Made by a program: the position numbers and the translations under genes. DNA of 64,000 nt, taken from the NCBI GenBank assembly GCA_030066295.1, contig JASJBX010000056.1, positions 76,513-140,512 of the forward strand, given 5' to 3'. Of this stretch, positions 1 to 8,694 are shown piece after piece. This stretch comes from Crocosphaera sp. Its GTDB lineage: Bacteria > Cyanobacteriota > Cyanobacteriia > Cyanobacteriales > Microcystaceae. A model generated the notes under the pieces. That model was not told where the DNA came from and made no database searches. It saw only the letters and a program-made list of their open reading frames with translations. Each line of letters opens with the position of its first letter. Positions within the stretch are counted from its first letter, which is position 1.

Positions 1-46
1 CGAAAAAGGCATGGATAGAATCGAAACATTTGTCAATCAACTCTAA
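1..46 (+). CDS. 3' end of an upstream gene (partial)
   Basis: Codons from position 2 read through to TAA at 44-46 and give a 14-residue tail ending in FVNQL. The stop lies 6 bases before the ATG of the stress-protein gene, so the two are probably co-transcribed. Too little is visible to name the product. Confidence 0.4.
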   Translation, partial: EKGMDRIETFVNQL

Positions 47-52
47 GCCACC

Positions 53-529
53 ATGAACTACCGCAAAATTTTAGTCGCCCTAGATAATTCACCCTTGGGG
101 AAGAAGGTGTTTGAGGAAGCCTTATCCATCGCCAAATACAACGACGCAGCCTTAATGCTGTTTCATTGTTTACCCATGGAAACCCCCTCAACCGCCCCTT
201 ATACTAGCCTTTATGAAGGGGAATTTAAGGATTTTTCCTACCTGATGCGAGAACAGCTAGAAAGCCAAGCCACAGAAAGCGAAAAATGGTTAAGGGAATA
301 CGGAGAAATAGCCATCCGACAAGGCATTGCCACAGAATGGGACTGGAAAATAGGAGAACCGGGCGGTTGGATAAGAGACATCGCCAAAAGTTGGCCAGCC
401 GATTTAATCGTGATCGGTAGACGGGGACTCAGTGGGGTTTCAGAAGTGTTTTTAGGCAGTGTCAGTAACTATATTGTCCATCATGCCATTTGTTCGGTGT
501 TAGTGGTGCAAGAAACAAAAGTCAACTAA
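53..529 (+). CDS. universal stress protein, UspA family
   Basis: This 158-residue single-domain protein starts MNYRKILVALDNSPLGKKVF, the first strand and loop of the Usp fold. Its C-terminal part has the ATP-binding motif G-x2-G-x9-G-S (GRRGLSGVSEVFLGSVS), followed by the usual last strand ending SVLVVQE. The Usp family are small cytoplasmic nucleotide-binding proteins induced by stress, and the motif suggests an ATP-binding member. The length is normal for the family. The gene follows a partial upstream gene by 6 bases and ends 44 bases before the collagen-like gene. The physiological signal cannot be read from sequence. Confidence 0.92.
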   Translation: MNYRKILVALDNSPLGKKVFEEALSIAKYNDAALMLFHCLPMETPSTAPYTSLYEGEFKDFSYLMREQLESQATESEKWLREYGEIAIRQGIATEWDWKIGEPGGWIRDIAKSWPADLIVIGRRGLSGVSEVFLGSVSNYIVHHAICSVLVVQETKVN

Positions 530-573
530 AGACAGTCTCAGGATGTGGCGATTGTAAAGCTCCTAATCCATCA

Positions 574-1971
574 ATGCAAGTCACTAAACTCCCCTTATTT
601 TTGCTCTTTTTTACCAGTTCGTTGATGGTTCCGATCCCTTCTGCTTCCGAAATGTGTGTAGGGGGGGCCATGGCTGCAGAGGTCAGAGCCTTTGGTCAAA
701 CCGGTTCTAACGCAGATAACGGTTCTTCTGGAGGAAATGGAGAAAATAGCGATAATTTGACTATTTTTGCCGATGGTTCTCCCTTAACCCTTAATTTGGT
801 GGGAGAAGACGGTGAAGCTGGGGAACAAGGGAAACCAGGAGAAGACGCAGAGTGTCAAACTCAACCCACGGGCGTAAAATATAACTTACTGGCTCCAAGT
901 GGGGGCAATGGGGGCAGTGGGGGTAACGGTGGTGATGGTGGCAATGGTGGCTCTTTGACCGTCTATGCAACGGACTTATCCCAGTTACAGCAAATTTTTG
1001 TCAACGCTTCAGGGGGAAAAGGAGGACAACCCGGCCAAGGAGGGCAAGGAGGTCAAGGCTGTCGCTGTAGCGAACCCTACTGGAGTGTAGAAACCTGTAA
1101 CGGCAACCCGGGTGATTCTGACTACCGTTGTACAACCCTAGAATTTCGTTGTCAAGACGGTAAAAACGGGGCGAATGGTGTAAGTGGGGCCTTTGGTAGA
1201 GATGGTTTACCCGGCCAACTGACCTTAATTAATTTGGATCAACCCTTAGAAGCGGATAAACCCGCCGCTACCGTAACCATGTCTGCGTTGAGAGATAAAG
1301 GTTATTTATTATCTAAGAATATTTGGGAAACCCGTGGTGGTGCAGCCTCATTATTTGCCCCGGGTTCGGTCGTTGACGATCAATATTTAGCTTTGGTTCA
1401 ACGCCTAGAACGCTCCTTTTTATTGATTTGGAATGCCCCTCAATCTTTTAATCAATTTGCTCAAGAAAAAGTGACGTTGAAATATGAAAATGATCAGGGA
1501 ATTATGGTTAATGTTCCTGATAATATTTGGATTGAAGGAACCACGCAACAACGAAATAAGATTACTCAATTTATTGTCTATAATGCAATTTATAAACGAG
1601 ATGCGACCCGTTTAGAAAGTAAAGGGCTTTCTGGGAGAGCAAATGACTTACAATTAACCCTGATTGATGAAGCCGATCAATCTAATTTAATCGCTACAAA
1701 ATTTGACATTACTTATAGTATTACCCGTTCTGACCCCCGATTTCGTCCTGTTTCCGATTATACAACCAAATATCAAGGGGAAATTCCAGAGGATTTAGTT
1801 ATTTTAGATGGGGATACCTTTACCATTGATATTGGTAAATTACCTATTGAATCTCGATTTCTGCGATCGGGTTTGGGGGTAGAAATTAAAATAGTGGCCA
1901 CCCGAACCTTTGCCGGTTACTCCGATCAACAAACCATTACTGTTAAGGATGTTTTAGGTCCGTTTAGATAA
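574..1971 (+). CDS. exported Gly-rich collagen-like protein
   Basis: From ATG 574 the protein has 465 residues. It begins with a hydrophobic stretch (LPLFLLFFTSSLMVPIPSAS) that looks like a signal peptide, which is why I prefer this start over the upstream in-frame ATG at 490 inside the stress-protein gene. Residues about 40-210 are rich in Gly, with collagen-type Gly-X-Y runs (GEDGEAGEQGKPGED, GGNGGSGGNGGDGGNGG, GRDGLPGQ) and six or more cysteines between them. The C-terminal half (about 220-465) is not repetitive and has beta-rich character. Function is unknown; a surface or matrix protein is plausible. No Hyp-containing triple helix can be claimed from sequence. Confidence 0.75.
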   Translation: MQVTKLPLFLLFFTSSLMVPIPSASEMCVGGAMAAEVRAFGQTGSNADNGSSGGNGENSDNLTIFADGSPLTLNLVGEDGEAGEQGKPGEDAECQTQPTGVKYNLLAPSGGNGGSGGNGGDGGNGGSLTVYATDLSQLQQIFVNASGGKGGQPGQGGQGGQGCRCSEPYWSVETCNGNPGDSDYRCTTLEFRCQDGKNGANGVSGAFGRDGLPGQLTLINLDQPLEADKPAATVTMSALRDKGYLLSKNIWETRGGAASLFAPGSVVDDQYLALVQRLERSFLLIWNAPQSFNQFAQEKVTLKYENDQGIMVNVPDNIWIEGTTQQRNKITQFIVYNAIYKRDATRLESKGLSGRANDLQLTLIDEADQSNLIATKFDITYSITRSDPRFRPVSDYTTKYQGEIPEDLVILDGDTFTIDIGKLPIESRFLRSGLGVEIKIVATRTFAGYSDQQTITVKDVLGPFR

Positions 1972-2079
1972 TCGAAATTTTACTAGGACAAACCCTTCTG
2001 CAGAAAAAGCAAATAACATAAGAACAGAATCAGAGAGTAAAGAAACTACTTCTTGAGACAGTTTCTCTGTGAGGAGTTA

Positions 2080-2199
2080 CTAGTTTTTTGGGAATTTGAA
2101 CACACCGCATCCATAATCTGTAACTAAGCATGGGGCATACAATTTGGCTGTGTGTGCTACACAATCAATTATTACTACAATGTCTTGTATCTTCGACAT
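2080..2199 (-). CDS. possible 39-residue Cys-containing ORF
   Basis: A short minus-strand frame starts at ATG 2199 and ends at TAG 2080-2082. A GGAG lies 8 bases before the ATG. The product starts MSKIQDIVVIID and has three cysteines (CVAHTA, YAPCLV, YGCGVF). The same frame is open upstream to 2277, where a stop precedes it, and the extra stretch also reads like protein (YGFEPGRGLITQ). It may therefore be the end of a decayed longer gene instead of a real small gene. I do not recognise the family. Confidence 0.25.
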   Translation of the reverse strand: MSKIQDIVVIIDCVAHTAKLYAPCLVTDYGCGVFKFPKN

Positions 2200-2236
2200 T
2201 TCTAATACTCCGTTTTGTGGTGTGATCTGAGTAATT

Positions 2237-2355
2237 AAACCGCGTCCAGGTTCAAACCCATAGTTTTGAAGAATCAGCTAAAATGCTTATCTAACAAAGT
2301 TTTTCGTGTCTAGCTACTAGAGAAAAAACTCCAGTTCTCAAGATAGACGCGGTTT
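2237..2355. repeat. 10-bp inverted repeat pair in intergenic region
   Basis: AAACCGCGTC at 2237-2246 is exactly inverted as GACGCGGTTT at 2346-2355, with about 100 bases between. The interval also contains shorter inverted pieces (GTCTA/TAGAC, AGAGAA/TTCTC around 2308-2350). The 630-base gap 1972-2602 otherwise holds only the small minus ORF and the Pho box. These repeats could be the ends of a small decayed mobile element or a long-range hairpin. Confidence 0.35.
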
Positions 2356-2572
2356 CACGAAAGACATTTTTGTCAACAGTTTTTATGATCTCACCTTTTG
2401 GGAACAATATAATGGTTTTGAAAAAATACGTGCGAAATTCAGCCACATCGTAAAGTTTTTTTAATATAATTAGTGCATAGAATCATCTCCCCTGCTATGT
2501 CTGAGGGGTTGTTAAGAAATGATAAAATAAGAGCTTTTTCCTGATACCTTGGTTAAACTTGGGGTAATTTTC

Positions 2573-2610
2573 CTTAACCAATTGTTAACTCTTTATTAAT
2601 CTTTGATAAT
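2573..2610 (+). promoter_or_regulatory. Pho box and -10 element of the phosphate-binding protein gene
   Basis: Three 8-base direct repeats with 3-base spacers run CTTAACCA (2573-2580), GTTAACTC (2584-2591) and ATTAATCT (2595-2602). This is the 11-base period of the cyanobacterial Pho box bound by the SphR/PhoB-type regulator. A good -10 hexamer, GATAAT, follows at 2605-2610. Induction under phosphate limitation is inferred from this arrangement and fits the gene product. Confidence 0.75.
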
Positions 2611-2623
2611 AGGCAGGTTTGTC

Positions 2624-3649
2624 ATGGCCAATATAAAACGGGAACTTTCTGGTTTAACCATCAGTGCATTGATGGTAGCAACCTTATCCGCTTGTAGATC
2701 CGTTGATAGCATAGAAACAACCCAAATTAAGATAGATGGTTCAAGTACCGTTTATCCTATTTCTAGGAACGTGGTTGAGGAATTTGAGGCAACTCAAGGC
2801 ACAAAATATACGGCTGTAGTCTCTGATATCCAATTATCAGGAACAACAGCAGGATTTGAAAAATTTTGTCAAGGGGAAACCGATATTAATAACGCATCTC
2901 GTCCCATTCACGATCACGAAATGGAAGCTTGTGATCAAACTGGAGTCAGATATACAGAATTGATCATCGGTTTAGATGCTATTACCATTGTGATTAATCC
3001 TGAGAATAAGTTTGCCCAAGATATTACTTTAGACGAATTAAAAAAAGTTTGGGAACCGAATGCAGAAGGAAAAATTACCCATTGGAATCAAATTCGTGAA
3101 TCTTGGCCCAATCAACCCATTAACTTATACGGACCGGGAACAGATTCAGGAACCTACGATTACTTTACGGAAGCAGTTCTTAAAAAAGAAGGGGCAATCA
3201 GAAACGATTATACCGCCAATAAAAACCCTAACATTTTAGTGGAAAAAATTGCCAACGATCCCAACGCTTTAGGTTACTTTGGTTACGGTTATTATAAATT
3301 CAATACCAATCAAGTCAAAGCTTTGGCAATAAAAAAAGAGAACGAGTCAGTCAAAGCGACTCGCTATAACATTAAATGGGATCAATACCGTCCCTTATCC
3401 CGTCCCTTATTTATCTATGTTAATCTCAAAGCCAGTCAGGATAAACCCTTACTGCGGGAATTTGTCCATTTTTACCTAGAAAATGCCCCCGAGTTTGTTA
3501 GTTCTGGTGGTTATGTTCCCTTACCCCAAGAAGGTTATAAATTAGCAAAACAACACTTTGAAACGGGAAAAGTCGGTACAGTTTTTGAAGGGCAATCTCA
3601 GGTGGAATTAAGCCTGGATCAACTATTAAAAAAAGAAGCAGCTTTTTAA
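2624..3649 (+). CDS. pstS: phosphate-binding lipoprotein, PstS/SphX type
   Basis: The protein has 341 residues from ATG 2624. The N-terminus MANIKRELSG...MVATLSAC is a signal peptide with lipobox LSAC, so the mature protein should be lipid-anchored in the periplasm. The mature start IDGSSTVYPIS, then SGTTAGFEKFCQGE and NNASRPI, are typical phosphate-pocket segments of PstS. GPGTDSGTYDYF follows in the second lobe. It delivers phosphate to a Pst ABC transporter, but no pstCAB genes are next to it, as for the stand-alone SphX type of cyanobacteria. The in-frame TTG at 2603 is rejected because it abuts the Pho box. Expression is probably phosphate-regulated. Confidence 0.93.
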   Translation: MANIKRELSGLTISALMVATLSACRSVDSIETTQIKIDGSSTVYPISRNVVEEFEATQGTKYTAVVSDIQLSGTTAGFEKFCQGETDINNASRPIHDHEMEACDQTGVRYTELIIGLDAITIVINPENKFAQDITLDELKKVWEPNAEGKITHWNQIRESWPNQPINLYGPGTDSGTYDYFTEAVLKKEGAIRNDYTANKNPNILVEKIANDPNALGYFGYGYYKFNTNQVKALAIKKENESVKATRYNIKWDQYRPLSRPLFIYVNLKASQDKPLLREFVHFYLENAPEFVSSGGYVPLPQEGYKLAKQHFETGKVGTVFEGQSQVELSLDQLLKKEAAF

Positions 3650-3674
3650 GTAATTAATCACTGTATTTTGTTGT

Positions 3675-3699
3675 ACCCCCTTGTTGATTGCAAGGGGGT
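3675..3699. terminator. terminator hairpin between convergent pstS and purF
   Basis: A perfect 9-bp stem, ACCCCCTTG (3675-3683) with CAAGGGGGT (3691-3699), encloses a 7-base loop. It sits between the stops of two convergent genes and could stop transcription from both sides. The T tract is weak on both strands. Confidence 0.6.
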
Positions 3700-3716
3700 T
3701 CGACAACGGTTTTATC

Positions 3717-5210
3717 TTAAGCGTTAACTTGTTCTAAGATCAACTTAGACCGTTTAATATCATCAGGGATCGTGATAGGATAATCTCCCGTAAAACAGGC
3801 CGAGCAAAAACTATTGGGATCTTCTCCTGTCACCTCTAACATTCCTTTCCAACTCAAATAGGCCAAAGAGTCAACCCCGATCTGTTCACAAATATCGGCA
3901 ACAGATTTTGTGGCCGCAATTAATTGATCTTGACTATCCGTATCAATACCATAAAAACAAGGATGAGTCACAGGAGGCGACGAGATCCTCATGTGGACTT
4001 CTTTGGCCCCGGCATCTCGCAACGCTTTGACAATTTTTCGGCTGGTGGTTCCCCGTACAATAGAATCATCCACCATAATCACCCGTTTGCCGTTTAAAAC
4101 GTCTTTGAGGGGGTTTAACTTCATTTTGATCCCGGACTCTCTCATGTGTTGGGTGGGTTGAATAAAAGTCCGTCCCACGTAACGATTTTTAATCAGTCCT
4201 TCCCCGTAAGCAATACCAGACACCTGAGAAAAGCCGATGGCTGCAGGAATACCAGAGTCAGGAACCCCCATCACTAAATCTGCTTTGACACAAGACTCTC
4301 TAGCCAATTGTTGTCCTAAGCGTACTCGATAACTATACAACGTTTCATCGTGCATCAAACTATCAGGACGGGCAAAATAGATCATCTCAAAAATACATAA
4401 TTTTCGTTGGGGTTGCTTAGTCCAATGAAAAGACGATAACCCTTCCTCTGTGATCCACACCAGTTCACCGGGTTCTACATCCCGTAAATAGTCAGCCCCG
4501 ATGATGTCTAGGGCGCAAGTTTCTGAAGCCAAAACATAACGCCGGGGGTTCTCGTCTAAAGTCCCAATCACCAAAGGCCGAACCCCATTGGGATCTCTCA
4601 CTCCCATTAATCCTTTGGGGGTTCCAATCACTAAACTATAAGCCCCAGAACACAGTTGAAACGCGCTAATAGCAGCCTCTAACCATTCTTTCCCTTGATC
4701 CACTTCCTGAGCGATGGCCACGGCGATCATTTCTGAGTCGGTGGTGGTATTAAAGTCACAGCCCCGTTGTTCAAGGGTTCGACGCAATTCTAAAGTATTG
4801 ACAAGATTGCCGTTATGTGCTAAGGCCAAATGTCCGAGACGAGTGGATAAAACGGCAGGTTGGGCGTTGGCTTTATGGCTTGAGCCGGTGGTAGAGTAGC
4901 GGGTATGGCCGACGGCTATGCTTCCAGTTAAGGTTTGTAGGGTGGTTTGTTTAAAGACTTGGGAAACCAAACCCATGTCTTTATGAAGATGGATGATGTC
5001 CTTGTCTAAGGTGGCGATACCGGCTGATTCTTGGCCTCGGTGTTGCAGGGCGTATAAACCAAAATAAGCCAGCTTAGACACTTCTTTTTCTGGGGCTAAT
5101 ACCCCAAAAACACCACAAGCCTCTTCCGGTTTATCTAAAGAATAATTATCGCTATCAAAAGAGTTATCTAATAACTGATGGTTTGGGGAAAGTTTTTTTT
5201 TGGCAGTCAT
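3717..5210 (-). CDS. purF: amidophosphoribosyltransferase PurF
   Basis: This 497-residue enzyme catalyses the first committed step of purine synthesis, transferring the amide of glutamine to PRPP. After a short propeptide (MTAKKKLSPN...DKPEEA) comes CGVFGVLAP, where the Cys is the catalytic N-terminal nucleophile of the class II glutaminase after processing. GHTRYSTTGSS and AHNGNLVN are glutaminase motifs. The phosphoribosyltransferase domain carries the PRPP loop VIMVDDSIVRGTTS. The C-terminal cysteines (CEQIGVD, FCSACFTGDYP) are typical of the Fe-S form. It points toward the pstS terminator. purL lies on the same strand 1 kb upstream, separated by trxA. Confidence 0.97.
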   Translation of the reverse strand: MTAKKKLSPNHQLLDNSFDSDNYSLDKPEEACGVFGVLAPEKEVSKLAYFGLYALQHRGQESAGIATLDKDIIHLHKDMGLVSQVFKQTTLQTLTGSIAVGHTRYSTTGSSHKANAQPAVLSTRLGHLALAHNGNLVNTLELRRTLEQRGCDFNTTTDSEMIAVAIAQEVDQGKEWLEAAISAFQLCSGAYSLVIGTPKGLMGVRDPNGVRPLVIGTLDENPRRYVLASETCALDIIGADYLRDVEPGELVWITEEGLSSFHWTKQPQRKLCIFEMIYFARPDSLMHDETLYSYRVRLGQQLARESCVKADLVMGVPDSGIPAAIGFSQVSGIAYGEGLIKNRYVGRTFIQPTQHMRESGIKMKLNPLKDVLNGKRVIMVDDSIVRGTTSRKIVKALRDAGAKEVHMRISSPPVTHPCFYGIDTDSQDQLIAATKSVADICEQIGVDSLAYLSWKGMLEVTGEDPNSFCSACFTGDYPITIPDDIKRSKLILEQVNA

Positions 5211-5807
5211 GTTAGGGGTAAACTCCTGAAAACGGCGTTAGAGGGAATTTTAGGGTTACTTGTATAAAAATAATAAAGAATTCTTAACAAATGTTTAACT
5301 TAATCTTAGCAGGGTATTGCCGAGTTGAGACAGGATAAAACATTTAATTTATTTGGCGATCGCCTTAAATTCTAACGAATTAACCTAATTTAGACTACCT
5401 CGATCCTAACAAATATCTTGATTTTGGCTTTTAGTACAAGAGTATTGCTTAACTCATAGTAATATCTTGCTGGTAAAAACTGAATACAAATATCTTGGGA
5501 ACCTTTTCTATTTAAAGTTTAAAATAGTGTCTTAAAGGATGTATAGTGGAAGAAAAATAAAGCAAGAGATGAAAGCTGCGATTACTAAGTAATTCTAATT
5601 TTATCGCGATAATTTTTGGTTTTAGTTAATAAATTAATTATTTTCTTAGATTCCGAGCTTTGTCAATAAAGTTTAGTGTTAAATTAGGTTTCATTTTGTT
5701 GGGTCAATTATCTGTCAAAGAATCAGAAAATTTTCCTCAGCAAAAGGAAAGAAATCAATTAAGCTTAATTCTCTTAATTTAGTTAATCTAATTTAAGGAG
5801 ATTTTTC
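5211..5807. other. AT-rich intergenic region upstream of purF and trxA
   Basis: About 600 bases lie between the divergent purF and trxA genes. I see no ORF, tRNA or hairpin array here. It holds a HIP1 palindrome (GGCGATCGCC, 5355-5364) and must contain both promoters. The only clear expression signal is the AAGGAG ribosome site at 5795-5800, before the GTG of trxA. Confidence 0.5.
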
Positions 5808-6128
5808 GTGACAAAAGCTACATTTATAGAAGATAAGGATTTTGAAAACTTGTTAGCCGAATCAGAGACAATGGTGGTTGATTATACTGCAACTTGGTGT
5901 GGACCTTGTCGTGTAATTAGTCCCTATATTGATCGATTAGCAGAAGAGTATCAAGGCAGAGTTAAGGTCTTTAAAATAGACCTTGATAAAAACAAAGAAA
6001 ATGCCAAAAAATATAGTATCAAAAGCATTCCTGCTGTTCTGATTTTTAAGGAAGGAAAAGTGGTTGAACATCTTGTGGGTAAAGCCACTTATGAAACCTT
6101 TAAAGAAGCTGTTGATAAGCATCTTTAA
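5808..6128 (+). CDS. trxA: thioredoxin
   Basis: This 106-residue single-domain thioredoxin has the redox site WCGPCR at about residue 30 and the cis-Pro loop KSIPAVLIF at about residue 74, both canonical. The start is GTG at 5808, chosen because AAGGAG sits 7 bases before it. The product is a cytoplasmic dithiol reductant of target disulfides. The sequence is more charged (KNKENAKKYSIKSI) than the abundant m-type thioredoxin, so it may be a secondary isoform. A strong terminator follows. It is transcribed alone. Confidence 0.93.
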   Translation: MTKATFIEDKDFENLLAESETMVVDYTATWCGPCRVISPYIDRLAEEYQGRVKVFKIDLDKNKENAKKYSIKSIPAVLIFKEGKVVEHLVGKATYETFKEAVDKHL

Positions 6129-6152
6129 TTATTCAAAAATCAGATTTCAAGA

Positions 6153-6190
6153 AAGAGGAGATTTCGCTCATTAAACCGAAATCTCTTCTT
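6153..6190 (+). terminator. intrinsic terminator of trxA
   Basis: A 14-bp stem pairs AAGAGGAGATTTCG (6153-6166) with CGAAATCTCTTCTT (6177-6190), including one G-U pair and a 10-base loop. TTTCTATTATT follows. It is 25 bases after the trxA stop and oriented to end trxA transcripts, just before the convergent purL. Confidence 0.8.
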
Positions 6191-6245
6191 TTTCTATTAT
6201 TCTAAGTAGTCGGACAAGTTTACCGTCAGTTTGAGCAGAATAAAA

Positions 6246-8552
6246 TTAACGTTTTAATCTTTTCTCAATAGCATTTGACCAATTATTAGTCATAGTCTTA
6301 ATTTCTACACTAATAACTGAATACTTATTAGATAACTTAATATCTAGTTTATTAGATGTTACATGACCCAGTTTTTGCCAATTCATTCCTAAATTTTCCT
6401 GTAAATAACTTTCCCATTTTTGCTGATTTTCAGGACTAATAGAAACAATAATTTGTCCACAAACCTCTCCAAATAGTAAGGTATCTAGGCGTATTTTATT
6501 ATAAACATTGAGGGTTATTTCTGCTCCTAAATTGCTACTTATACAACATTCAGCCAAAGCAATAGTTAACCCGCCTTCTGAACAATCATGTGCCGATTTT
6601 ATCCAACCTTGACTAATCCCTTCCCTGCAAGTTTTCTGCACTAAACGTTCTTGATCAAAATTAACTTTCGGAGGCTTTCCTGCTACGATATTATGAATAG
6701 TTGCTAAATATTCTGATGCCCCTAAACTGGGCTTTTTGTCAACCCCTAATAAATAAATAATGTCCCCTTTATTTTGCCAAGCTTGGCCACAAACCTTGGT
6801 AATATCCGTTATTAAACCAACCATTCCTATGACGGGAGTGGGATAAATTGGTGTCGGATTTCCATCACTATCAACTGTCTCGTTATACAAGGAAACATTA
6901 CCCCCAGTAACAGGTGTTTTGAGTTCCCGACAAGCTTCGGAAATCCCTTGACAAGCTAAGGCTAATTGCCAATAACCGATAGAATTTTCAGGACTGCCAA
7001 AATTCAAGTTATCAGTAATAGCTAGGGGTTCGGCCCCGACACAACTGAGGTTTCTAGCTGCTTCGGCAACGGCTGCTTTTGCCCCTTCTAAGGGGTCTAA
7101 ATACACATAACGAGAGTTACAGTCAGTAGTGGCAGCTACCCCTATTTTACAAGTATGTGGTTTAGCATCGATGGGACGGACACGAATCACCGCAGCGTCG
7201 GCTCCTCCTGGTAAAATAACGGTGTTATTTTGCACTTGGTGATCGTATTGACGATAAACCCATTTTTTTGAGGCAATGGAAGGGGTATCTAAGAGGGTTA
7301 ATAGGATGTCAGTCCAGGTTTTCAATTCTCCCTTAATTTCAATACCTTCCTCTGTACAACTGGGTAAACTATCTTCTGTCCATTGCCATGCGTTTTGGGC
7401 ATATTCGGGAGGAGTTTCTAATAATTCTCGATGATAAATTGGGGTATTATCGGCCAAAGCATTAGCGGGTATTTCGGCAGCAATTTCTCCTTTAAATAGG
7501 ATTCTGACAATGGGTTCTTCGATCACTTCTCCTGCGACTACTGCTTGCAGTTCCCAACGATGAAAAATATCAATTAATTCCTGTTCTCTTCCTTTTTGTG
7601 CGACAAATAACATCCGTTCTTGAGACTCAGATAAGAGGTATTCGTAGGGAACCATTCCAGTTTCTCGTACGGGTATTTTATCCAAGTCTAATTCAATGCC
7701 TACACCTCCATTTGCAGCCATTTCAGAGGTGGAACAGGTAATTCCTGCTGCCCCCATATCCTGTGCAGCAACCACCGCCCCGGTTTTAAATGCCTCTAAA
7801 CAGGCTTCAATTAAAGACTTTTCTAAGAAAGGATCACCGACTTGAACTGCCGGGCGATCATCCATCGATTGATCGGTTAATTCTGCACTAGCAAAACTTG
7901 CCCCACCCATGCCATCTCTGCCAGTAGTTGAGCCTACATATAGTACAGGATTTCCTATTCCTGAAGCCCCAGATTTAACGATGTCGTTTGTCTCCATTAA
8001 CCCTAAAGCCATGGCATTAACTAATGGGTTACCGTTGTAAGCAGAATTAAAGTAGATTTCTCCGCCAACTGTTGGCACACCAACACAGTTACCATAGTGA
8101 GATATTCCCTCAACAACCCCCGAAAAAATACGTCTGGTTTTTGCATTTTCTAAGTCTCCAAAACGCAGGGAATTTAAACTAGCAATAGGTCTTGCACCCA
8201 TGGTAAAAATATCTCTTAAAATACCCCCAACTCCCGTGGCTGCCCCCTGAAACGGTTCTACCGCAGAAGGATGGTTATGGGACTCAATCTTAAAGGCTAA
8301 TCTTAACCCGTCTCCTAAGTCAACTACACCAGCATTTTCTCCCGGACCCACTAAAATGCGATCGCCTTCTGTGGGGAAATTCTTCAGTAAGGGACGAGAA
8401 TTTTTATAACAACAATGTTCGGACCACATCACGCCAAACATCCCTAATTCTGCTTTTTTAGGGTGTCTTCCTAACCGTTTGACAATTTCTTCATATTCAG
8501 AGGGTTTGATGCCTTCTGCTGCTATTTCTTCGGGGGTAAAGGGTGCATTCAT
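6246..8552 (-). CDS. purL: phosphoribosylformylglycinamidine synthase II, PurL
   Basis: This 768-residue protein is the small PurL form that works with PurQ (glutaminase) and PurS to turn FGAR into FGAM using ATP. It starts [15 protein letters not shown]. Recognisable segments are [19 protein letters not shown] (His catalytic region), [24 protein letters not shown] (ATP/Mg site), [18 protein letters not shown], and the second AIRS-like half with [10 protein letters not shown] and [10 protein letters not shown]. Length and order are normal. It is a single gene on the minus strand, with FAD oxidoreductase 142 bases upstream. Confidence 0.97.
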   Translation of the reverse strand: MNAPFTPEEIAAEGIKPSEYEEIVKRLGRHPKKAELGMFGVMWSEHCCYKNSRPLLKNFPTEGDRILVGPGENAGVVDLGDGLRLAFKIESHNHPSAVEPFQGAATGVGGILRDIFTMGARPIASLNSLRFGDLENAKTRRIFSGVVEGISHYGNCVGVPTVGGEIYFNSAYNGNPLVNAMALGLMETNDIVKSGASGIGNPVLYVGSTTGRDGMGGASFASAELTDQSMDDRPAVQVGDPFLEKSLIEACLEAFKTGAVVAAQDMGAAGITCSTSEMAANGGVGIELDLDKIPVRETGMVPYEYLLSESQERMLFVAQKGREQELIDIFHRWELQAVVAGEVIEEPIVRILFKGEIAAEIPANALADNTPIYHRELLETPPEYAQNAWQWTEDSLPSCTEEGIEIKGELKTWTDILLTLLDTPSIASKKWVYRQYDHQVQNNTVILPGGADAAVIRVRPIDAKPHTCKIGVAATTDCNSRYVYLDPLEGAKAAVAEAARNLSCVGAEPLAITDNLNFGSPENSIGYWQLALACQGISEACRELKTPVTGGNVSLYNETVDSDGNPTPIYPTPVIGMVGLITDITKVCGQAWQNKGDIIYLLGVDKKPSLGASEYLATIHNIVAGKPPKVNFDQERLVQKTCREGISQGWIKSAHDCSEGGLTIALAECCISSNLGAEITLNVYNKIRLDTLLFGEVCGQIIVSISPENQQKWESYLQENLGMNWQKLGHVTSNKLDIKLSNKYSVISVEIKTMTNNWSNAIEKRLKR

Positions 8553-8694
8553 GGGTTTATATGTGATGTTGTTATGGCAACCACATTTTATTGTATCGGT
8601 AATTGTTAATTTAAGTCAGTTTTTTACTAACTTTTTTGATTTTTTTCAGAATTCTGGTCTATTAAAACAATAAAAGTTATCACGTTACCACAAG

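Noticed and set aside
490..573. N-terminal extension of the collagen-like gene into the stress-protein gene
   Set aside because: It overlaps a well-supported gene, has no signal-peptide character, and ATG 574 gives a proper signal peptide.
2038..2080. Possible Yfr1-like small RNA on the minus strand (AACTCCTCACAG)
   Set aside because: The match to the ACUCCUCACAC core is not exact, and the expected 5' hairpin and U-rich terminator are not seen.
2230..2262. tRNA T-arm-like string GGTTCAAACCC
   Set aside because: No acceptor, D or anticodon arm can be folded around it.
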